Shown: positions 1 to 6,010, counted from the stretch's first letter. The stretch is DNA of 8,477 nt from Methanoregula sp. UBA471 (GCA_002495065.1 DADT01000030.1:1413-9889); one strand, 5' to 3'. The notes: a model not told the origin generated them from the sequence alone. Numbers and translations are program-made.

Positions 1-119
1 TGCGCCTTATTAGATTCTTTCTGAGTGCTTTTAAAAGTAACTATGGAATCTATCAAAATTTTTTCCTTGTCTGAATATAAAAGTGAGGAGAATCTGTAGA
101 CGCCGGAATATAATAATCG
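1..119. other. Left-edge stretch without an identifiable gene
   Basis: No gene can be supported here. An AT-rich element at 74-82 reads AATATAAAA on the plus strand and TTTTATATT on the minus strand, so it could serve as a TATA box in either direction. The likelier use is leftward, for a gene starting beyond the window edge, because no plus-strand reading frame follows it. On the minus strand, the frame of the neighbouring regulator gene stays open from its stop codon to the window edge (39 codons), but it has no ATG or GTG, so I do not call it coding. Confidence 0.35.
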
Positions 120-404
120 TTAATTACACTTCATCCGTTCAAGCAGGTTAATAAGATCGTCAAGATCTTGGTTCAGATGTGCAAATAATTCTTCAGTGAG
201 TGCAGTTGCAACAGCCCCCTCAGCAGAGGCGCGGATATAACCAAGCTGTTCCAGTACATGCAGGGAGTATCTGATTCGGTGAGAAGGCAGAGCCAGCAAT
301 TCTGAGAGTTTCATAATGCCGATAGGCTGGTGATCTGCCACCGCTCTTGCTACTTCGATATGCCGGCTGAGAAGTTCAATCTCGTCTTTCATTTTTTTCA
401 GCAT
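120..404 (-). CDS. Small winged-helix DNA-binding protein, probable transcriptional regulator
   Basis: This 94-residue protein probably binds DNA as a small archaeal regulator. Residues 1-25 look like an amphipathic helix. Residues 30-60 fit a helix-turn-helix followed by a wing: KLSELLALPSHRIRYSLHVL would hold the recognition helix, followed by EQLGYIRAS and a short strand ending in ATALTEEL. Residues 72-91 are rich in Leu and acidic residues and could form a dimerisation helix. It has only one cysteine (C93) and no metal or ligand domain, so any signal must come from a partner or a bound small molecule. The start at 404 is favoured by a good Shine-Dalgarno, AGGTGA, at 411-416 with six bases of spacing; an in-frame ATG at 390-392 lacks this. 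It lies 29 nt downstream of the membrane-protein gene on the same strand, so they are probably co-transcribed. The fold call is moderately sure; the targets are unknown. Confidence 0.72.
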   Translation of the reverse strand: MLKKMKDEIELLSRHIEVARAVADHQPIGIMKLSELLALPSHRIRYSLHVLEQLGYIRASAEGAVATALTEELFAHLNQDLDDLINLLERMKCN

Positions 405-415
405 TGATACTCACC

Positions 416-430
416 TGGACCGGGAGTCCA
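416..430 (-). promoter_or_regulatory. Small hairpin abutting the Shine-Dalgarno of the winged-helix gene
   Basis: TGGAC at 416-420 and GTCCA at 426-430 form a perfect 5-bp stem around a five-base loop. On the minus strand the stem ends at the first base of the AGGTGA ribosome-binding site (411-416). Folding could therefore modulate ribosome access to the regulator gene, or set the relative output of the two cistrons. The stem is short and could be chance. Confidence 0.35.
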
Positions 431-433
431 ATG

Positions 434-682
434 TTATGTATCTTTACCTTTCTCTGCATGCTCATCAAGCCATGCCTTTGTCTCCAGGTATTTTTTTCTG
501 AAATTCAGGGTGAGCATCATGGCGATGAGAATAAAGATGATAGTGAGAGGTATCCGGTACTGACCAGGGCCGATAAAGAAAGCAATAAAAGAGAGAGCAA
601 AGAACAGTATGATAATATTAAGTTGCACAGCAAGGAGATAAAATTTCATTTTAAACGTTTTTTTATTGTCTTCATTCATCAT
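434..682 (-). CDS. Small two-helix membrane protein of unknown function
   Basis: I do not recognise this 82-residue protein. It starts with a charged segment (MMNEDNKKTFKMK), followed by a hydrophobic stretch at about 14-37, a short turn containing GPGQYR at 38-43, and a second hydrophobic stretch at about 44-60. The tail is basic then mixed-charge (FRKKY near 61-65, then a hydrophilic end). By the positive-inside rule both termini should be cytoplasmic, giving a membrane hairpin with a very short outer loop. No cysteines, histidine clusters or catalytic motifs are visible. It is the first gene of a leftward pair with the winged-helix gene 29 nt downstream, so it could anchor or sense for that regulator; this is inference. 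No clear Shine-Dalgarno precedes the start. The first and second codons are both ATG, so the exact start is uncertain by one residue. A hydrophilic reading frame on the opposite strand across this interval is better explained as its shadow. Confidence 0.75.
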   Translation of the reverse strand: MMNEDNKKTFKMKFYLLAVQLNIIILFFALSFIAFFIGPGQYRIPLTIIFILIAMMLTLNFRKKYLETKAWLDEHAEKGKDT

Positions 683-739
683 CCGGATATCAACTCTGAA
701 ATAAAAGTACTTGACGTTTAACTACATATATTCTGATAG
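683..739. promoter_or_regulatory. Divergent promoter region between the membrane-protein unit and the M24 peptidase run
   Basis: This 57-nt spacer must contain promoters for both directions. On the plus strand AAATAAAAG at 699-707 is a TATA-like element that would place the transcript start near 729, about ten bases before the peptidase ATG at 740. On the minus strand, ATATATG-like sequence near 725-733 would start transcription near 703, and the ACTTTTATTT element at about 701-710 could give a nearly leaderless transcript for the membrane protein. Neither gene has a strong Shine-Dalgarno, consistent with short or absent leaders. Assignments rest on spacing only. Confidence 0.45.
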
Positions 740-1870
740 ATGGACCCACTTACCGACGCGGTCAAAGCAACCGGTGCAGATGCCTATGTTATGTACGCAT
801 CGTCGCGCGATGCTGATATGAGATATCTGACGCATTTTATAACCAGCGATCCCTTCGTCTTTTTCAAAAAGCCAGGGAAGAGCGGGGTAATTATCGTGTC
901 TCAGATGGAGATCGGACGCGCATCACGTGAAGCTACTGCAGCGGTCATGACCAGAACGCAGGCAGGACTTCCGGATATCCTGAAAACGGAAACAGATCCC
1001 TATCGGGCAACTGCGAAGATGATTGCCGGTCAGGTCGGGAAAAAAATCCTGGTACCTCAGGATTTCCCGATTGCCCTGGCAAATTCCCTGAGTGAATACT
1101 GCACAATTCAGGTTGACAAAGGGACGGTCAGGTCAATGCGGGCGATGAAGAGTAAGGATGAAATCATTGCAATGAAGAATGTGCAGAAAGCTACGGAAAA
1201 AGCGATGGGGCTGGCCATCTCGCTCATCAAAAAATCAACGGTGAAAAAGGGCACCCTCCATGTCGACAAAAAACCGTTAACATCTGAATATATCAAATTC
1301 TCCATGCACCGTCTGCTCCTGCAACATGGATGCGCTGCAGTGGATACTATTGTCTCCTGTGGTAAGGAAACTGCAATACCACATATGACGGGGACAGGTC
1401 CACTTGAATCGGGTGAGCCTATTGTCATTGACCTTTTTCCTGTGGATGAAAAAACAGGATATTATGCGGATATGACCCGAACTATTGTCAAAGGAGAGCC
1501 TTCACCTGAGATCACTGATATGTTTACTACCCTTCATGAAGCAAAACAGCTCGGGATCTCCAAGGTAAAAGCCGGGGTATCAGGGGCTGATATCCACCAG
1601 GCTGTCGTTGATTTTTTCAAAGACCATGGATATGAAAGCAATACACGCGGTTTTATGCATAATCTCGGCCACGGAGTGGGGCTTCAGGTCCATGAACTAC
1701 CAACTGTGGGACCTGCCGGGAAAGAGCTGGTGTCCGGTAACGTCATCACCATTGAGCCGGGGCTCTACTATCCCGGAATCGGGGGAGTTCGACTTGAGGA
1801 CATGGGGGTTGTCACAAAGACGAAGTTTGAAAATTTTACGGTCTTTCCTGAGGAATTAAGGTATGAATGA
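740..1870 (+). CDS. M24 family metallopeptidase, probable Xaa-Pro dipeptidase/aminopeptidase
   Basis: This 376-residue enzyme has a two-part layout typical of Xaa-Pro peptidases (PepQ/PepP type): an N-terminal creatinase-like domain (about 1-128) and a pita-bread catalytic domain (about 135-376). All five expected dinuclear metal ligands are present: D231 (VIDLFP), D244 (ADMTRT), H311 (NLGHGVG), E339 (TIEPG) and E353 (RLEDMG). H215 (IPHMTG), H318 (VHELP) and R351 (GGVRLED) match residues that set proline specificity and catalysis in this family. It should hydrolyse Xaa-Pro bonds in the cytoplasm during peptide turnover; no signal peptide is visible. Dipeptidase versus aminopeptidase cannot be settled from sequence alone. 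The start at ATG 740 lacks a strong ribosome-binding site and may sit on a very short leader. Its end overlaps the methionine aminopeptidase gene by 8 nt (ATGAATGA), which suggests translational coupling. Confidence 0.93.
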   Translation: MDPLTDAVKATGADAYVMYASSRDADMRYLTHFITSDPFVFFKKPGKSGVIIVSQMEIGRASREATAAVMTRTQAGLPDILKTETDPYRATAKMIAGQVGKKILVPQDFPIALANSLSEYCTIQVDKGTVRSMRAMKSKDEIIAMKNVQKATEKAMGLAISLIKKSTVKKGTLHVDKKPLTSEYIKFSMHRLLLQHGCAAVDTIVSCGKETAIPHMTGTGPLESGEPIVIDLFPVDEKTGYYADMTRTIVKGEPSPEITDMFTTLHEAKQLGISKVKAGVSGADIHQAVVDFFKDHGYESNTRGFMHNLGHGVGLQVHELPTVGPAGKELVSGNVITIEPGLYYPGIGGVRLEDMGVVTKTKFENFTVFPEELRYE

Positions 1871-2738
1871 GGATATTTTTGAAAAGTACCATGATGCCGG
1901 AGAACTTGCAGCAAAAATCCTCCGCCATGGTGCTCAGTCAATCCGCATCGGGGGATCATATCTGGAACTTGTTGAATCTGTTGAAGAAGAAGTGCGGGAA
2001 GAAGGGGCAGAACTCGCATTCCCCCTAAATCTTTCCTTAAACGAGGACGCTGCACATGATACGGCCTCACCGGGAGATGAAAGAATATTTGTCAAAGGAG
2101 ACGTAGCAAAACTGGATCTTGGAGTCCAGATAGATGGATACATCGCTGACACTGCAACCACGATTGATCTCGGGAGCAACTCACTTCTTCTTGATGCATC
2201 CGAACAGGCTCTTGGATCCGCCATTAAAGCGGTCCGCCCCGGAGCCACAGCGGGAGAGCTGGGGGCAGCGATTCAGAAAGAGATCGAGGTCCGGGGTTAT
2301 CGCCCGATATCGAACCTTACCGGACATGGGCTTGATCGTTACATTCTTCACCGCCCCCCTACCATTCCCAACGTCGGCATTAACGGGGGTGTTGTACTCG
2401 AAGAGGGCATGGTTTTTGCTATTGAACCATTTGCATCGACTGGATCCGGTCATGTGGGTGAAAAAACCCGGAAAGAAATTTATTCGCAGCTTTCACAAAA
2501 ACCTGTCAGAACCCCAGCCGCGCGTACTATAATGAATACGATTAAGGATCGTCATGGATTACCTTTTGCCCGCAGATGGCTCAGCGGAAAAAAACTGGAT
2601 ATTGCACTTCCCGGTCTTGTCAGATCACAGATACTTCATGCTTATCCGGTCCTTTCTGATATTCCTGGATCCCTTGTCTCCCAGCATGAGCATACAGTGA
2701 TCGTAACCGACGAAGCCTGTATTGTGACGACGCGCTAA
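1863..2738 (+). CDS. map: Methionine aminopeptidase, type II (archaeal/eukaryotic form)
   Basis: This enzyme removes the initiator methionine from nascent proteins in the cytoplasm. The 291-residue length fits archaeal type II enzymes. The metal ligands are all visible: D85 (KLDLGV), D96 (ADTATT), H155 (LTGHGL), E188 (FAIEPF) and E276 (HEHTVIV). Substrate-site histidines are H65 (AAHDTASP) and H163 (ILHRPPTIPN). The roughly 85 residues between E188 and E276 contain the helical insertion that separates type II from the shorter type I bacterial enzyme. The ATG at 1863 is preceded by GAGG at 1850-1853 and overlaps the stop of the upstream M24 peptidase by 8 nt, so the two are probably translated together. 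Both belong to the M24 fold and sit in tandem. The 45-nt gap to the AAA+ gene contains an inverted repeat. Confidence 0.96.
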   Translation: MNEDIFEKYHDAGELAAKILRHGAQSIRIGGSYLELVESVEEEVREEGAELAFPLNLSLNEDAAHDTASPGDERIFVKGDVAKLDLGVQIDGYIADTATTIDLGSNSLLLDASEQALGSAIKAVRPGATAGELGAAIQKEIEVRGYRPISNLTGHGLDRYILHRPPTIPNVGINGGVVLEEGMVFAIEPFASTGSGHVGEKTRKEIYSQLSQKPVRTPAARTIMNTIKDRHGLPFARRWLSGKKLDIALPGLVRSQILHAYPVLSDIPGSLVSQHEHTVIVTDEACIVTTR

Positions 2739-2747
2739 AGATAGGCT

Positions 2748-2768
2748 TATTCATTCCGGAAATGAATA
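2748..2768 (+). repeat. Perfect 8-bp inverted repeat between map and the AAA+ gene
   Basis: TATTCATT (2748-2755) and AATGAATA (2761-2768) are perfect reverse complements around a five-base CCGGA spacer. The element sits 9 nt after the map stop and 15 nt before the AAA+ start codon. It could be an RNA stem-loop adjusting expression of the downstream genes within the run, or a regulator-binding palindrome. No T-run follows, so it does not look like a strong terminator. Confidence 0.55.
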
Positions 2769-2783
2769 GATAAGGTTACAGCT

Positions 2784-4076
2784 ATGTCTGGAGATTCTGA
2801 AGTCCTGAGTATAATGGAAATTGTTCTGACTGCTGAAATATTCAACCAGAACCCCCAGCTCGATATCAATGACCTGACACCTGCCTGCCGTGAAATCTTT
2901 GGTACTGTCGATAAAACTGGCAAGCTCAATCCTGGAGAAATCACGCGTCCGGTATACGTAAGTGAGGGTAAGATCAAACGCGCATTATCAATTAATGATG
3001 CTTTCAAGAAGGTATCTTCAAACCCGTTTGTCGCCTCTGAGGAATTTGGACAGCGCCTCCGAATAACAGCACTCGAGCATGCCGCACAAAGGTTCCTGAA
3101 TGAAGGGGGTAAATCAATCATTGAGAACAATCCAGTACTTGCATTTTTCTTTGAGAATTTTGACTCGATGGGAATTTCGTATAAAACCGTTCGCGCTAAT
3201 AATTCACCAGTTGAGGATACCAGAGCATATCTTGACGCACGAGTTTCAAAATTAGTGGGCGATGACGGAAAACTAGGAAGCGCACTTGACCTTGTCATTC
3301 TCCTTGCACCAGATGAGGTGGAGCAACAGATGGAAGATCTTATCCGCACACCGGAACAGATCGCTACGATATCCAAGATACAACATGCAATTAACCACCG
3401 GGAATTCCTTCAGCATCACAGGATCCATGAAGTTGGAAAACTTCTCTTTGTCGGGCCACCAGGTACTGGCAAGACGTCCCTGGCGCTTGCGATGTCCCGG
3501 ACATTGCATATGCCAATTCTTGAAGTCAGGCTCTCAATGATCACCTCTCAGTATCTCGGAGAAACTTCCAAAAACATTGATCGTATCTTTGAACTGGCAA
3601 AAAAACTTGCACCGTCCATTCTTTTTATCGACGAATTTGATTTTGTTGCCAAGAGCCGCGTAGCCGATGACCATGGAGCAATGAAACGTGCAGTCAATTC
3701 CCTGTTGAAAAATATCGATAAGATTAACCTTGTAAGAAACAACGTGCTCCTGATTGGCGCAACAAATCATCCTCAGCTGCTCGATGAAGCGGCATGGAGG
3801 CGGTTTGATGAAGTCGTGGAGTTCTCACTCCCCAATGAAGAGATGCGGAAAAATATATTAATGAAAGTGACCTCCTCATTTCCCTGTATACTCGATTATC
3901 AGAAGCTTGCTTCCCAGACAGATGGATTCTCCGGCTCAGATCTCCGTATGATGGTTAAGGAAGCCATTCTTTCTTCACTCATGGATAACCGGAAGACTAT
4001 CGGATGTGAAGATATTGAGAAGGGTATCCATATGGTGAAAAACCGGGATGCAATCCGGCGCCTGAACTGGTTGTAA
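2784..4076 (+). CDS. AAA+ ATPase with an unrecognised N-terminal region
   Basis: This 430-residue protein couples a classical AAA domain (about 195-430) to an N-terminal region of about 190 residues that I cannot assign. In the AAA part, Walker A is GPPGTGKT at 224-231 (K230) and the likely pore loop is YLGE at 257-260. Walker B is FIDEFD at 281-286 (D283, E284), sensor 1 is N328 (GATNHP), paired arginines R339/R340 sit in the arginine-finger position, and GFSGSDL near 381-387 begins the C-terminal lid. These features match hexameric remodelling ATPases of the FtsH/Cdc48/proteasome-activating type, but there is no protease domain, membrane segment or proteasome-docking HbYX tail (it ends in NWL). 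The N-terminal part, including helical stretches near 85-105 and 180-210, presumably selects the substrate. The ATG at 2784 has AAGGT at 2772-2776 upstream. The next gene begins one nucleotide after the stop. Its role is unknown; ATP-driven protein remodelling is the family expectation. Confidence 0.88.
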   Translation: MSGDSEVLSIMEIVLTAEIFNQNPQLDINDLTPACREIFGTVDKTGKLNPGEITRPVYVSEGKIKRALSINDAFKKVSSNPFVASEEFGQRLRITALEHAAQRFLNEGGKSIIENNPVLAFFFENFDSMGISYKTVRANNSPVEDTRAYLDARVSKLVGDDGKLGSALDLVILLAPDEVEQQMEDLIRTPEQIATISKIQHAINHREFLQHHRIHEVGKLLFVGPPGTGKTSLALAMSRTLHMPILEVRLSMITSQYLGETSKNIDRIFELAKKLAPSILFIDEFDFVAKSRVADDHGAMKRAVNSLLKNIDKINLVRNNVLLIGATNHPQLLDEAAWRRFDEVVEFSLPNEEMRKNILMKVTSSFPCILDYQKLASQTDGFSGSDLRMMVKEAILSSLMDNRKTIGCEDIEKGIHMVKNRDAIRRLNWL

Positions 4077-4077
4077 T

Positions 4078-4800
4078 ATGAAGATTACGCTTCTGGGAAC
4101 CGGTGATGCAATTGGAACACCGAAGGTTGGGTGCAGTTGCCCCCAGTGCACCTTTGCTCGAAACACCGGGGCAATGCGTCTGCGAACATCACTTCTTCTT
4201 GAGAATGAGGGGAGACACATCCTCATTGATTCTTCACCGGATCTTCGACAGCAGCTTCTCCTCCATGGCTCACCACATATCGATGCCGTAATCTGGACAC
4301 ATGGACATTATGATCATTTTATCGGATTTGGCGAATTTTACCGCGTCCAGAAGATCCCCCCGGTTTTTGCCGCCCCACCGGTACTCAGTTACTGTGCCGA
4401 AACGTTCAGGTTTCTTACCTTTGAAAAAGGTGAAGTTCAACCGTACAATCCATTCGATATTTTCGGGATAACAATTACGCTGTTCATGGTAAAACATCCC
4501 CCGGCGTTTACCTGCGGTATATTGTTTGAAACTGCGGACTCGAGGGTCGGGTTTACGTCGGATACGAATGCCGATCTCCCACAAAAAAGTCTTGATCTTC
4601 TCACGGATCTGGATCTCCTGCTCCTTGATGCCCTTGTGCCCTCCAGTATTACAATTCCCAAGCACATGAATTATTTCGATGCATGCTCACTTGCTCACAA
4701 TCTTGCTCCAAAAGATTATCGTTGCATTCATCTGAGCCATCTTATTCCATGGGATCTCCCTCACCTCGGGAAAGACGGCGACATATTCGAATTCAGGTAA
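4078..4800 (+). CDS. PhnP-like metallo-beta-lactamase fold hydrolase
   Basis: This 240-residue protein is a metallo-beta-lactamase fold hydrolase close to PhnP, the phosphodiesterase that opens phosphoribosyl 1,2-cyclic phosphate, and related to tRNase Z. The dinuclear site is intact: H75, H77, D79 and H80 in THGHYDH, H140 in VKHPP, D162 in SDTN and H221 in LSHLIP. The structural-zinc cysteines typical of PhnP are also present with its spacing: C19, C21 and C24 in GCSCPQC, right after GTGDAIGTP. Length is near E. coli PhnP. No other phosphonate-utilisation genes are visible, so the true substrate may be another cyclic phosphate or nucleotide. The start lies one nucleotide after the AAA+ stop, without its own good Shine-Dalgarno, implying re-initiation by the same ribosomes. 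Family call is firm; substrate is uncertain. Confidence 0.88.
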   Translation: MKITLLGTGDAIGTPKVGCSCPQCTFARNTGAMRLRTSLLLENEGRHILIDSSPDLRQQLLLHGSPHIDAVIWTHGHYDHFIGFGEFYRVQKIPPVFAAPPVLSYCAETFRFLTFEKGEVQPYNPFDIFGITITLFMVKHPPAFTCGILFETADSRVGFTSDTNADLPQKSLDLLTDLDLLLLDALVPSSITIPKHMNYFDACSLAHNLAPKDYRCIHLSHLIPWDLPHLGKDGDIFEFR

Positions 4801-4905
4801 CTCTCCCTGTTCCTTGAAGGAAAACAAGTTTATTTTTATGAGGGGTATTACGGTTAATAGTGCTACCCATACTTTAATAGTTTTCAGGTGCCCAAACATA
4901 GGTGC
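4801..4905 (+). promoter_or_regulatory. Spacer with end of the peptidase/AAA run and rpoL promoter
   Basis: After the hydrolase stop comes an odd palindrome, TTCCTT-G-AAGGAA (4810-4822), followed by T-rich GTTTATTTTTATG (about 4829-4841), which may serve as terminator or as a TATA-like element. A second TATA candidate, ACTTTAATAG at 4871-4880, would start transcription near 4902-4905, almost on the rpoL ATG at 4906. The hexamer AGGTGC occurs twice (4886-4891 and 4900-4905), neither at good Shine-Dalgarno spacing. I favour a nearly leaderless rpoL transcript. Confidence 0.4.
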
Positions 4906-5175
4906 ATGATTGTAAAAGTACTCGATTTAGAAAAAGATAAAGTGCGACTCATAATCCAGGGGGAAGGGCATACATTCATGAATGCTCTCGTTGAGGAACT
5001 TTTGAGCGACCCAGATGTTGACGTTGCAAAGTATATGATCGAATTCCAGTTCTCAGATCCGGAACTTCTCGTTACGACAAAAGGAAAGAAAAATCCTCTT
5101 CCGGTTATCAAGAAGGCATGCAAACGGATCTCGGGTCACTGCAATGAGCTCATCAAAGATTTAAAGAAACAGTAA
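4906..5175 (+). CDS. rpoL: DNA-directed RNA polymerase subunit L (Rpo11)
   Basis: This is the small archaeal counterpart of eukaryotic RPB11 and of the N-terminal domain of bacterial alpha. It pairs with subunit D as the platform on which RNA polymerase assembles. From the ATG at 4906 the protein is 89 residues, the usual size. The signature GEGHTFMNALVEELL near 19-33 matches the family motif, and the hydrophobic-strand/PLPVIKKA segment toward the C-terminus leads into the long final helix. The HP dipeptide commonly found after the conserved tyrosine is replaced here (YMIEFQFS). A GTG at 4888 could add six residues (VPKHRC), but the family usually begins at MIVKV-like sequence and the likely promoter at 4871-4880 favours the ATG. 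The gene stands alone, followed by a T-run terminator. Confidence 0.94.
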   Translation: MIVKVLDLEKDKVRLIIQGEGHTFMNALVEELLSDPDVDVAKYMIEFQFSDPELLVTTKGKKNPLPVIKKACKRISGHCNELIKDLKKQ

Positions 5176-5189
5176 ATTTTGGAATTGAG

Positions 5190-5199
5190 TTATAAAATA
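5190..5199 (+). promoter_or_regulatory. TATA box-like element downstream of rpoL
   Basis: GTTATAAAAT lies in the rpoL 3' flank, where no protein gene follows on the plus strand. The same ten bases recur at 8348-8357 in the other gene-poor stretch. Archaeal spacing predicts a transcript start near 5219-5223. It may drive the possible small RNA described next, or be chance in AT-rich DNA. Confidence 0.35.
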
Positions 5200-5201
5200 C
5201 T

Positions 5202-5210
5202 TTTTTTTTA
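5202..5210 (+). terminator. T9 terminator of rpoL
   Basis: Nine consecutive T residues lie 27 nt after the rpoL stop. Archaeal RNA polymerase terminates at such U-runs without needing a strong hairpin, so this is the likely rpoL 3' end. Confidence 0.65.
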
Positions 5211-5220
5211 ATGAAGTGAT

Positions 5221-5305
5221 AGAACCCTTTCACGAACAGTCCTGACCCGGCAGGTCGAGATGATCAGTCTTCAGGATCCTCTGTAATGACCATTTTTTCC
5301 CTTTT
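5221..5305 (+). ncRNA. Possible small RNA in the rpoL / aIF2-beta convergent gap
   Basis: This GC-richer patch lies between a TATA-like box (5190-5199) and a T-tract (ATTTTTTCCCTTTT, about 5292-5305), giving a predicted transcript of about 85 nt. It can form alternative stems. TCCTGA (5240-5245) pairs with TCAGGA (5271-5276). GACC (5244-5247) pairs with GGTC (5253-5256), and CCTG (5241-5244) with CAGG (5251-5254). AGGATCCT (5273-5280) is self-complementary. The alternatives are mutually exclusive and none is long, so this is only a candidate. No RNA family is recognised. The rest of the gap (5306-5389) shows only U-rich sequence on the minus strand. Confidence 0.22.
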
Positions 5306-5344
5306 GTCAAAGGAACTGAAATCCTGGAGAATAACAGGAATATT

Positions 5345-5366
5345 TCAAGGAAAAATGGGAAAATTC
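5345..5366 (-). terminator. U-rich terminator of aIF2-beta (minus strand)
   Basis: Read on the minus strand, this stretch is TTTTCCCATTTTTCC, lying roughly 25-45 nt past the aIF2-beta stop codon. The pyrimidine-rich, T-run character fits archaeal intrinsic termination. There is no clear hairpin. Confidence 0.4.
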
Positions 5367-5389
5367 CGTGTTTAATTGATACAAAGAAT

Positions 5390-6010
5390 TTATTCTTCCG
5401 GTGCTCTTTCGGTAAATACTATCGATCCCGAAATGCGGGATATTTTGATTTTTACCTTTTGCCCGGGCTTTGCATTCGCTACATACATGATATAGCGTCC
5501 CATTTTCACAACCCCGTCGCCACGTTTAGAAATCGATTGGATCTCCACGTCCATGATGGTGCCTTCCTCAAGGTTCTCGGAGACGGGTTCAGTGCGGGCT
5601 TTTCTCTTTCTCACGGGGCGATGACCGCCGCAGGCGTCGCAACGGAGCAACATAACCCGGTCATCCTTCACAAGTCGTGTATCAGGTTTACCACACTCAG
5701 AGCAAATCACATAATCCTCGACATAACTTTTAATGATCATTTTAAGGAGAGAGATCTCAAATTTTCCATTAAAAATAGCTCGGTTACCATCAATTTTTCC
5801 GGATGTGCCCAGCTCCCCGAGCAAAAATTTCATCAGGTGTTCCGGATCACGACGGAGCTTGCTGGCAATATCGGTGAAGTTTTCAAGCACCGTTGTCTTG
5901 CCTTCAACATACGCTTTTGCTTCGGGAACTACGAAACGCTCCGAAGATTCCGTTTTTTCGGTGATATTGGAATATGCCTGTTTGAGGAGATTTTCATAAG
6001 ATTCCGTCAT
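5390..6010 (-). CDS. eif2b: Translation initiation factor aIF2 subunit beta with C-terminal TRAM domain
   Basis: This 206-residue protein is the beta subunit of the archaeal aIF2 heterotrimer that delivers initiator Met-tRNA to the ribosome. Residues 1-20 form the gamma-binding helix (YENLLKQAYSNI). Residues 22-95 are the alpha/beta core, including NFTDIASKLRRDPEHLMKFL and a G-rich stretch near 65-75. Residues 100-130 are the zinc ribbon with C103-x2-C106 and C124-x2-C127. A basic linker (RPVRKRKART) joins this to a TRAM beta-barrel at about 143-202 (EGTIMDVEIQSISKRGDG, then PGQKVKIKI), a small RNA-binding domain. Typical archaeal aIF2-beta is about 135-140 residues; the TRAM extension is known from some methanogen and halophile lineages. 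It lies 87 nt downstream of ilvC on the same strand. No Shine-Dalgarno precedes the ATG; a minus-strand TTTATATT at 6019-6026 is too close to act as its TATA box, whereas CTTTATGG near 6054-6061 has plausible spacing. Confidence 0.95.
   Translation of the reverse strand: MTESYENLLKQAYSNITEKTESSERFVVPEAKAYVEGKTTVLENFTDIASKLRRDPEHLMKFLLGELGTSGKIDGNRAIFNGKFEISLLKMIIKSYVEDYVICSECGKPDTRLVKDDRVMLLRCDACGGHRPVRKRKARTEPVSENLEEGTIMDVEIQSISKRGDGVVKMGRYIMYVANAKPGQKVKIKISRISGSIVFTERAPEE

Noticed and set aside
83..95. Shine-Dalgarno-like GTGAGGAG on the plus strand
   Set aside because: No start codon or reading frame follows; a TAG comes within a few bases.
1..119. Minus-strand frame open for 39 codons after the regulator's stop codon
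   Set aside because: It lacks an ATG or GTG, its length is not significant in AT-rich DNA, and it is cut by the window edge, so coding cannot be supported.
404..721. Plus-strand reading frame of 105 codons opposite the membrane-protein gene
   Set aside because: Its product has an erratic composition and no family resemblance, whereas the minus-strand frame gives a coherent two-helix membrane protein with a co-directional neighbour.
4888..4905. GTG start for rpoL six codons upstream
   Set aside because: The added residues (VPKHRC) are not typical of the family, and the TATA-like element at 4871-4880 would place the transcript start downstream of this codon.
5216..5290. C/D box guide RNA
   Set aside because: GTGATAG and ATGATCA resemble C and C' boxes and a CTGA at 5242-5245 could be D', but no terminal D box is present and the spacings are wrong.
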